Positions 12,745-23,200 of a stretch of 64,000 nt of DNA are shown here, piece after piece (positions within the stretch are counted from its first letter, which is position 1; each line of letters opens with the position of its first letter). Below the pieces are notes generated by a model that made no database searches, was not told the origin of the DNA, and saw nothing but the letters and a program-made list of their open reading frames with translations. Both the position numbers and the translations under genes were made by a program. Source of the DNA: Ursus arctos. Its lineage: Eukaryota; Chordata; Mammalia; Carnivora; Ursidae. The stretch is from assembly GCF_023065955.2 (NCBI RefSeq), contig NC_079873.1, positions 94,836,128 to 94,900,127 on the forward strand, read 5' to 3'.

Positions 12745-13726
12745 ATTATTTTAATATTTTTCATTATTTTAATTTTTGAAGAGGTTTAGTTTAGGGTATT
12801 TCTTCTTTTATGATATATTATTTGTTATAGCAATGATTTATTTGAAGATGAGTCCTTTGTCAGGAGCAAACCCCCCATTATAACCTTGGAAAAACAAAAT
12901 CCACTTTATGATGATACCATTTACAACACAAAACCAGAAACACATTGCAGTGAAAATCAGGCCCTGCTTATGTATTTGTGTAGGTGGGTTATGAAGGTAT
13001 TCATGCACACATACAGAACTAAGTACCTCATTAATACTAATGACCTAACTTTGCATTTGTCATAATTCAGATTCATTTTCTGTGATCATCAGAGTGTATG
13101 AAAGTGGATTAAAATATGTATGTACATGTTGTTATATATCTATTCCCATGCATATGAGATTTGTCATAATTTGGATAGAGTATGCATGATTTTATAGAAT
13201 TAAAAGTTAGCTATTATTTATAGCACTGCAAATATTTGACTTTTTAATTAGTAGGTTTCTCAAACAGTTTCAGGAAAGTAGAAGTCCATCTAGGTGTTAC
13301 TAATTCGGGGTTCTATCAGGTTACATTTTATTTACTAGTGGGATATATAGTTACTACTATGCTGTTAACATGTACAGATTCAATGGGATCTTTTTTTCAC
13401 TCATCTCAAGCGACTTAATAACTGTTTATTGTTGTTATAATGTATTTATTGTTACATGGCAGGCTCCCAGGGTGATGTGCCAGGAGAGGAAGCTGTTTGG
13501 CAAGAAGCCTGACAGTGTAGCACCAACCACAGCTCAGGGTCTGGGCTTCAGTTTTGCATGTTCATAAACTCAATATTCTAAATGTCACAGAGTTGATTGA
13601 TGCTGGAAATGCCGATTCACGCTAAGGACATTCACAAGAGACTGATGTATAAACCAGAACGACAATTTATTAATTTACAAAGACAAACAATTGTTCATGA
13701 GGATTTGAATTGAAAATGGCAAATTT

Positions 13727-13911
13727 GGGGCACTTGGGTTGCTCAGCAGTTAAGCATCTGCCTTTGGCTCATGTCATGATCTCAGGGTCCTGGGATTGAG
13801 CCCCTCCTCAGGCTCCCTGCTCAGTGGGGAGCCTGCTTCTCCCTCTCCCTCTGCCCCTCCCCCCACTCATTTTCTCTCTCTCTCTCTCAAATAAATAATT
13901 AAATTTTTAAA
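13727..13911 (+). mobile_element. CAN-SINE, first at a reused site
   Basis: Flanks AAAATGGCAAATTT (13714) and AAATTGGCAAATTC (13911). Confidence 0.85.
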
Positions 13912-13924
13912 AATTGGCAAATTC

Positions 13925-14127
13925 GGGGTGCCTGGGTGGCTCAGTCGTTAAGCATCTGCCTTCGGCTCAGGTCATGATCCCAGGGTCCTGGAATCGAGCC
14001 CCGCGTGGGGCTCCCTGCTCAGCAGGGAGCCTGCTTCTCCCTCTCCCACTCCCCCTGCTCGTGTTCCCTCTCTCACTGTCTCTCTCTCTCTCCGTCAAGT
14101 AAATAAATAAAATCTTTAAAAAAAAAA
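13925..14127 (+). mobile_element. CAN-SINE, second at a reused site
   Basis: The target GGCAAATTC appears a third time after its tail (14128). Confidence 0.85.
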
Positions 14128-14624
14128 GGCAAATTCTTCTCGGGGAGATCTTCATGGGAAACCAAATTATAATCAGAAGATTGTCCCTACCATAGAATCA
14201 AGGCAAGGTGAGTTAGTTGTACAGTTCAAATACATAATAGTGTTTGTTATGATTGCTCCAAACACCCATCTCCCCAATATAGAGTATTTGCTCCCTGGAG
14301 AGACTGGTGTATTTGTTATAGGTGAGTGCTCATCCACTCCACTGCCTGGATGGTGCTTGTTTAGTTAGGGTTTTGTATTTTTCTATGGTTTCTTTGCTGA
14401 TCAAAACTTTGGATTCACTCTTTTTAAAATTACACTAGTGAAAAGTGTTTCCTTAACTGTTATCTCTTCAATCAGATTAGTCTTGTATAGCTTGCCTAGA
14501 GGCCATTCCATTGTCAGGGAAATTAGCTCCCTTGAGTTATAGCCCAACCTGTAGGTACATTGAGGCAGGGGACAGCAACCTAGTGAATAATTCTATGGGG
14601 GCACCTCACTGTGGCTGGTGAATG

Positions 14625-14875
14625 TGGTTGTCAGATTAAAATACCAGACTCCCAATTACATTCAGATAACAAGGAAATTTAAAATATATAAGTATGTCCG
14701 AAATATTGCATGAGGTGTAGTCATACTAAAAAAATATATATATATATGCATATATATATAATATATATATATAATATATATATATATATAATATATATAT
14801 ATTCATTGTTTATCTGAAATTCAAAGTTAACTGGATATCCTGTATTTTGGCTTGCTAAACCTGGCAAGCCCATGA
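14625..14875. repeat. Palindromic transposon-like element, copy 1
   Basis: The right arm (TTGTTTATCTGAAATTCAAA then GGATATCCTGTATTTTGG) is roughly the reverse complement of the left arm (CAGATTAAAATACCAG, ATTCAGATAACAAGG). A (TA)n tract at 14733-14803 separates them. Confidence 0.55.
14733..14803. repeat. (TA)n microsatellite
   Basis: Imperfect TATA/AATA runs between the arms of the palindromic element. Confidence 0.85.
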
Positions 14876-15139
14876 AAACATTAACAAGATGCCATGAGGC
14901 TTGCCTGGGTTCGCGGTGGTCGGTAAGCACCGATCCATTCGGTTGTCTCAGGGAACAAATACCATTCCCACCAAAAAATTGCTTAGGTTAATAAGCAGGT
15001 AGCAACCAAACACACGGAATAATCTTGACCCTTTGAGGAACCCGTAACTGACGCAACTGCCATAGACGCGGCCTTGATTGATTACCCCACCCCCTTCATT
15101 CTTCTCTTCCTGCAGCTGGAATGATTGTTTTATCTCTTC

Positions 15140-15419
15140 TTCCTTCTCTAGTCCCGCCCTTCCAGCTCTCCTCTTTGGAGGGGAATCCGTAGCCCAAAAA
15201 GGGCCGGCAAAAGCGCCGACGTGTTCAGAGGAGCGGAAGTAGTCAAATTTCATTGAGAACCGTAAAGTGCAGCTGGCTGTCTCCCTTTCCGGATAACGAC
15301 AACAGTTCCGACTGTCAGTGCTGGCCTTCCTCGTGTTAAGAGTGTCTGCTGGACCCTTGCTAATTTATTTTTTTCCCATTCCGGGCCCTTCCCTATCGTC
15401 GCCCCCTTCACCTTGGATC
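15140..15419 (+). promoter_or_regulatory. MCTS1: MCTS1 promoter and 5' UTR
   Basis: A moderately GC-rich stretch before the MCTS1 start carries a GC box (CCCGCCC near 15153), an ETS-type site AGCGGAAGT at 15232-15240 and an inverted ETS core TTTCCGG at 15286-15292. There is no TATA box at a usual distance. No ATG lies between 15254 and the start codon, so a transcript beginning near 15250-15300 would have an unobstructed leader of 120-170 nt. The exact start site is inferred. Confidence 0.6.
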
Positions 15420-18400
15420 ATGTTCAAGAAGTAAGGACATGCTGTGGCCTCCATCGGCTGCTCACAAAGGTGGTGGGGGTGGGGGTGGGGAAGAGGGCGA
15501 GAGCAAAGATCCTCTTTCTCTCTCCCCCGCCCCTGCCATCCTTACTCCCTGAGGTCTTCTATAGTACTATGTTCTCACTCGCAACTTGCAACACTGTAAC
15601 CTTTTCATCCGTAATCTTCAAACGGGTTTTGATCCTCCCACTCTCATTTTCTTTTTCCTTACCCCTCTTTCTCTTTTGCCCCCTCTCCCAATCCTATCCC
15701 TGTTCTTAGGGTTCTACCAATCACATCCTTGCACTGTGATTTAAGGGTAAAGCCTTTTTAGCTGAGAGGAGAGCCCTGCACTCACTGCCATATGTTTATT
15801 AGTTATGAACCGAATAAGGGAAGGCTTGACTTCCTGGGTCATGGGAGTGAAGGAGTCTGGGTGACAGGAAGCAAGCGGCCTGTCATGCCTATTGCCTAGC
15901 TGCCAGATTAACCTTGGCTTGAAAATAGCGTGATTGCCCCATAGACTATTAAGTGTAAGGAAGACAAAAATTCTTTGGGAACCTAGCTAGTGGGTTTACC
16001 TTCCAGACTTGGTAGACGCAAAAAGCAAAGGGGGAACATGGGCAAAGGAAGGTGGGTTTTGTGCATGAAATTTTGAACAAAAATAAATAGGGATCTTAGA
16101 AATGATCGTCATCATCACTTAAAAAAAAATCTAAGCAGATTACTTAGCCTAGCAGGGGCCAGTTTTCTGTGTTATATTTGGGTTGTTCTTTTGTGTCTTA
16201 GCGCCTGAGGTTTTTTGTTTTACTTTTGTTTTTTTCACACAGGTTTTGTTATAGGTGGGAATCTGTTTCTTCCTGTGTAGAATTGAGTAGGGTTTTACAG
16301 GAAAGGCATTTGTGTAGCTGATGACAGATTATAATGTGAAATACGTCTCATATCCTCCCCCCTGCCCCCCATTGTGTATACATGACAGTTTAATATTGTA
16401 TAGAGACACTGGTTTGTGCTGGGCAGAATTAAAGGGAAATGGTATTTTAAAAAACAATTTATTTCATAATTATTTTAGCCATCTAAATACTTACTTGGGA
16501 ATAGATGACAATTAAAACAATACCTTTAGCTATTTTGATATGTCTGCTTAGAAATGCCTTTTTTCTTGCAAAAATCATTTGACAGATTTGATGAAAAAGA
16601 AAATGTGTCCAACTGCATCCAGTTGAAAACCTCAGTTATAAAGGGTATTAAAAACCAATTGATAGAACAATTTCCAGGTATTGAACCATGGCTTAATCAA
16701 ATCATGCCTAAGAAAGATCCTGTCAAAATAGTGCGATGGTAAGTCTTTATTTTTCTCCATATAAAGCTCAGAGTAGCTGAATAGTGTATGATTAGATTGC
16801 ACTCATAATAAACGGAATTATTTTCACATTAACCATCGGTAGATTAATTACAGGAGTAGATAAATAGAATAACTCTAAAACATCAATATTTGTATTTTCA
16901 AGTGTTTCTCTATGTTCCTGAAAAATGTGGCTTTGTGTACTGATTGTTTTATTAAAGTGTTAAGTGTTTTTATTCAGACATGAATTTATTTCAGTTTGTA
17001 CTGTAGATATTTGTTTTATTGAATTATCTAACAATGAAATTAAAATAATAAAATGTGAAATAAAATTGTAGTAGGTCATATTTTTCTTTTTTTTCTCTAC
17101 TGGACTGGTATGGTAGGTGAAACAATTTAAACAATGTTTTTTGCGTAGATATTTAATGAAATTAAAAAGAGGTTACTGTATCTTTGTATATGTATGTTTC
17201 ATATTTTTTGTTATTTAAAGGATGTTTGGCATATTCATTTTTAAAAGAAAATATCTAACTTGGTACTTTGTGACATTTGTCTTACAGCCATGAACATATA
17301 GAAATCCTTACAGTAAATGGAGAATTACTATTTTTTAGGCAAAGAGAAGGGCCTTTTTATCCAACCCTAAGGTTACTTCACAAATGTAAGTCTCGTTAGA
17401 AAATATGTATTTGGGGATATGAAAAGATACAAAAGGAGTTGAAAGTGACTTCTGGTAGTTAACTTATTTATTAATACTAGGTGATAGGGAATATAAAACT
17501 GAAATGAATCCCCATCTTGTGGTAAATCTGAAAAATGCAAATTTTCTCATTATGCATTCCAGAAAGGCCAAGAAAGAACATTGATTCATTCAGCAAATAT
17601 TTATTGAACTTACCATGTGTCAGGCACTGAGCTAGCTACTTGAGAATATGATGGGAAGCAAAGGCAGACATTGTTCCTGTCCCTATGAAGCTAACAGTCC
17701 AGTTGGAAGAATAGACAACAATTAGGTAATTACACGGATATATATTCGCAAACTGTGATAAGTGCTGTGAGCACTTCCTTCTTTTAAATTTGTGTCTAGA
17801 TTTGCCTCATAGAGATAACTCTATATAAGGGAAAGCACTGGCTAATTGTGGGAGTCCCAGTTATTGTTAGTTGAGTGCCAAGGTCAGGTGTTATAAAACG
17901 AAAAAATGTTTATTACATATTCAACATTTGTATATTGTTAGATTGAGTACATTACAAAAGAAAATCCAAAGAATATACAATCCTCACACACAAGAGGTTT
18001 TCAACTGTGAAGTTAAAATTTCTGCTTTTCAAACCAGTATATTTCTGGCATTCTAGCCAAGAGGCAGAAAGGAAGGGAGCAACTGCAGGGCTCTGTAGAT
18101 GGTAGTGGTAACTTGATGAGTTTGGTTTTTGGTAAGAAGAGATCAGTTTTGAGTTACCTACCTGGTGGAGTGGAGGTCTGGAGCAGTAAGGCAAGTCTTA
18201 AAAGGGGTGAAGCGTTTTAATATTTAGAAAGGGTTATTTACAGTTGCTTAAGTATTGATTTCCTCAGGTTAAAAAAGTACAATGGAGAGAAACCGAGACC
18301 TGATGCAATGGGAAAAGCTTAAAATGAAAATATTTTGGTGACTTTAGGACATTTTGATGACATTAATTCCTACTTAACTAAAAGAAGACAAAGACAAAAT

Positions 18401-20222
18401 AGTCAAATGTATTGCATGAATCTAGATTGGATCCTGGTTTGAAAAACAAAATTCAAGCCCTCCTCCACTGCCTCAAAAGATATAAAACACTTTCTTAGAC
18501 TCTTGGGGGGAAATTTGAATATGGTTTGGCTATAAGACAATATTGTGGAACTATTATTAAATTTTTAGGTATGATAATAGTATTGTGGTTATGTAGGAGA
18601 ATGACTTTATTTTTCGGTGATATGTACTTATTTATAGTGAAGCATTATATCGGAAAATTCAAATGGTGGAGGACAAAATGTGTGTGCATAAATAGAAAGA
18701 TAAAGCAACTAGAGCAAAGGGTTCATGAACCATTGTTCAATTTAAATGGGTGGGGTCCAAGTGTTCATTGAACTATTCTTATGGTTTTCCTGTATGTTAA
18801 GCCTTTGCATAATAAATTGGAAGAGAAAAATGTTCCTATTTAATAATATTTTGCTGGGAACCCACCTTTGGGGACATCCTAAAGTTACTGATATGCAAGA
18901 AGCAGGGTTATATGGTGGTTAAAAGCATACTTGGAGTTAGGTACTCCTGGATTCAATTCCCAGTGCATGTCATTTTTGCCAAGCCACTTAAACAGGTCAA
19001 GTCACTTAACTTGTTTAAGCTTTATTGCCTTATCTTTATTTTTTTAAAGATTTTATTTATTTGTCAGAGAGAGAGCACAGGCAGGGGGAGCAGCAGGCAG
19101 AGGGAGAAGCAGCCTCCCTGCTGGGCAAGGAGCCCCATGTGGGACTACATTCCAGGACTGTGAGATCACAACCTGAGCCGAAGGCAGACAGCTAACTGAC
19201 TGAGCCACCCAGGCATCCCTACTGCCTTATCTTTAAAAATGGATGTATTGTCCCTGCGTCAGTCTCTGTGCTTAGTGCTGAGTCTCCTTGGAATCCTCTC
19301 CTTTTCCTTCTCCTTCTCCTCCTCCTCCCGCGTGCATGCTCCTGTTTTCTCTCTCTTTCAAATAAATAAATAAAAATTTTAATAAAAAAGATATATTGTA
19401 TTATCTCCGAGGGTTGTGAGGATTAAATGAGACTGTGCATATAATGCATCTAACACAATGCTCGGAACACAGTAATGGCTCAGTGTATGATAGCCATTGT
19501 AATGATGTAGTCGTTGTTCAAAAAATGTCCACTACTATTACATATTATTATCATCATCGTGATCAGGATCATCATCACCATCATTATTACTAAAGGGCAG
19601 GTATTAACTAAGAAACAAATCGTGATTCATTCAGGTTCCTTTTTCAATAAGGTGTTTAAATTTGGAGCCATGTTTAATTTGTAGTCTCAGTAGGAAGAAG
19701 ACTTACTTGTTCTCTGACTAGTGGGAAGGCTAGTGGTAAGACATTAAAGTGAATAAATTTTACCAGTTATTATTCCTAGAAAGTACTGAGAGGTCTAAAA
19801 AGTTTTGAATCCTGGGGTGCCTGGGTGGCTCAGTCGTTAAGCGTCTGCCTTCGGCTCAGGGAGTGATCCCAGAGTCCTGGGATCGAGCCCCACATCAGGC
19901 TCCTCTGCTGGGAGCCTGCTTCTTCCTCTCCCACTCTCCCTGCCTGTGTTCCCTCTCTCACTGGCTGTCTCTCTGTCAAATAAATAAATAAAATCTTAAA
20001 AAAAAAAGGTTTTGAATCCTTCAGGGATCCTTTACTTCTTAGATTATGAACTATTAGTAGACACACATATACACACAAAAATAATTTTTTTGAGATTACA
20101 AAAGAAATTCATGTTCATTCTAGAAAGCTGGAAAATACAGAAATGAAATCACCTGTATTTCCATGACCTAGAGATAACCATGGTTAGTATATCAATGTAT
20201 TTCTTTTTTTAAAAAAATTAAT

Positions 20223-20256
<34 letters not shown>

Positions 20257-23200
20257 AGTGGGGGAGGGGCAGAGGGAGAAGCAGACTCCCCGCTGAGCAG
20301 GGAACCCTATGCAGGGCTGGATCCCAGAACCTGGATATCATGACCTAGCTGAAGGCAGAACCTTAACCGACTGAGCCACCCAGGTGCCCCTATCGGCATA
20401 TTTTCATCCAATTATTTTCTATGTTGTATGTGTGTATAAATGTATATATTTTTTCCTTTTTTAATTGGTCTCTTCATTAAGTAGTTTTTAATTAATGGAG
20501 TTTCTTTTTTAGGACAGTTGTAGGTTTACAGAAAAATGGAGCAGAAAGTACAGAGTTCCCATATACTGCCTACCCCCCTTCCCTTGTTATTAACATCTTA
20601 TATTGATGTAATGCATTTGTTATGATTGATGAACCAACATTCATACATTATTATTAACCAAAGTCCATAGTTTACATTAGGGTTCATTCTTTGCATTGTA
20701 CATTCTGTGGGTTTTGCCAAATGCATAATGTTATATATCCACTGTTACAGTATCACTATGTGCTATCATAGTATTATAAAATAGTTTCACTGCCTTAAAA
20801 ATCCTCTGCTTCACCTCTTTGTCTTTACCTCCTCCCCCTCTCCTTCCCCTCAACCCCTAGCACCCACTGATCTCTTTGGTAGTTTTTTAAATTGTTTTTT
20901 CTCTTAATATTATATTATGAACATTTACTAGGGTATTACATTGTCTCCAAAAATATGGTTCTATTTTATGTATACTATACATACCTTAAGTCATTTATAT
21001 CTTTATTGTTGGACATTTAGGTTCATTCCAATTTATTTCTATTATAAAGAGTAGTACTACAATGAATATATTTCTACCTAAATATATATCTCTAATTTTT
21101 CTTAAGATAAAGTCCTAGAAATAGAAATACTGAGTCAAAGAGTTTGAACCTTTTCAAGGCTATTGATACATGTTGCCAAGTAGTCCTAAAGAAAGATTGA
21201 ACCCAGTTATAAGCCTTCTAGCAGTATATAAGAATGCCAGTTTTTCTACACTCTTGCTAGCACTGGAAATTACTTTTGTTAAAAATATTTACCAATGTGG
21301 GGACTCCTGGGTGGCTCAGTTGGTTAAGCATCTGCCTTCAGCTCAGGTCATGATTCCAGGGTCCTGGGTTCAAGTCCCGCATTGGGCTCCTTGCTCAGAA
21401 GGGAGCTTGCTTCTCCCTCTGCCTGCTACTCCCCCTGCTTGTGCTCAGCCCCCCCCCGACAAATAAATAAACAAAATCTTTTAAAACAATATTTACCAAT
21501 TTGATAAGTGAAGGATGGCATTTTAGTTTTATTTTGCATCTGTCAGAATACTGTAATTTGGGGAAATATTTGTTCATGTCCTTTGCCTTTTTCTGTTGAG
21601 TCATTAGTCTCATTAATTTATATAACATTTCTTTTCTTCTAGATCCTTTTGTCCTGCCACATCAGCAGGTTGATAAAGGAGCCATCAAATTTGTACTCAG
21701 TGGAGCAAATATCATGTGTCCAGGCTTAACTTCTCCTGGAGCTAAACTTTACCCTGCTGCAGTAGATACGATTGTTGTATCCTTCCCAGGCTGTAACTGC
21801 TGAAAATGTATTCACAGTATTTTTGTCATTACTGAAAGATCTGTCGTCCAAGAGAAGATTAGATGTACTTTTTTGGAAGTTACTGTTACCTCATACCTTT
21901 CTGGTTACATTTCAAGATGTGGGAAAGAACATCATTTCTAAATGAGACTAAATTATGTCCCATCTTAGAAGTTAAATGGGAACAAGTAATAAGAGTCCCA
22001 GCTGCATTTCAGCCTAGTTATGGCCCAGTGTTATCAGACTCAGGACACAGTATAAAACTTGATTATTGGGGCGTTGGGTGGCTCAGTCAGTTAAGCGTCT
22101 GCCTTGGGCTCAGGTCATGGTCTCGGGATCAAGCCCCTTATCGGGCTCCCTGCTCAGTGGGGAGTCTGCTTCTCCCTCTGCGCCCCCCAACCCCGCTTGT
22201 GCTTTCTGTCTTGCTTGCTCACTCTCTCAAATAAATAAATAAAATCTTTAAAGAAAATAATAATAAAATTTGATTATTAATGGAGAGAATATGTATGATA
22301 TGATTGGATCACTTCTTTGGACATCAGCTTGCTAGTTTTACTGTTGGCTTACCCATATACACTGGAGTAAATGCTCAAAATGAAAAAGAGCTGAGGTACC
22401 AGGTCGACTATTAGAAGTGGGTAGTGGGAAATATGGACAATTCCCAACTTTCATTTTAAAGTTCATTTTTAAGTTGGCTGTTGGGGCCTCAGAACATATT
22501 TTCTCAAAGAGAAATGTTTAAGTTTCAGGTAGTCCTTAAAACTCATGATGTGTTTGGACTTGTGCATTATTTTCATTTCTACAGTGGTGGTTAGCTGTAT
22601 TCTAGATGAACTAGGTTTTTGTCAACAATCTGGATGAGAGGTTATCTTCTCTTTTGTCATAGATAAAGTGGCCATTTGCTTCAGGTTGAGAAAATACTTG
22701 ATAGGAATAGGGAAATCGCTGTGGAGTGGGAAGGCCATTGGAGTGGGTTTAAGAGTGTGTCCTGTACTCAAAAGGACAGTATCGTCTGTTGTGGCAGTTA
22801 CATTTAAGGGTATTATAAAGTGTATGTTTATATCTTAGGAACAGCTTATACTGACATAGATACTAGTCACATAATAGGTGCTCAAATATTTTTGGAACAT
22901 CGAATGAATGTGTGAAGTGAAAGTGAGATGGAGAAAATGGAGAATAGTATTCTGTGAGGACAGGTTTTTTTTTTATGTTTATGATTTTTCTAAGTGTCGT
23001 AGGTTAATAGTTCTGGAGTTTCCCTTAAATGGAAAAATTTCCTAGTACCTAGCCTTTGCTTTTTAACTAACTTTTATTTTGAAATAATTATAGACCTTTA
23101 AACAGTTGCAAAACTAGTGCAGAGAGATACTGTGTACCCTTGAACTTTTACTTTGTAAAATATGTACTGCAATGTTTAACATTCTATTTTTTAAAAAGAT

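Larger units (their letters stand above)
12754..14624. other. Unassigned intergenic apart from two SINEs
   Basis: 12754-13713 and 14140-14624 show no recognised feature. Confidence 0.5.
18905..19500 (+). repeat. MIR with two nested SINEs
   Basis: MIR text AGTCACTTAACTTGTTTAAG resumes after each insertion (19219 and 19389) and ends with GCTCAGTGTATGATAGCC. Confidence 0.65.
20085..21620 (-). mobile_element. Old L1M, antisense, up to MCTS1 exon 4
   Basis: Antisense L1M text includes AGTTTACATTAGGGTTCATT, TTTGCCAAATGCATAATG and TTGTTCATGTCCTTTGCC. It is split by SINEs at 20204-20390 and 21299-21486 and reaches within about 25 bp of exon 4. Confidence 0.6.

Noticed and set aside
14948..15253. 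101-codon antisense ORF across the MCTS1 promoter
   Set aside because: A by-product of moderate GC content; no domain, splice or Kozak support, and a promoter explains the region.
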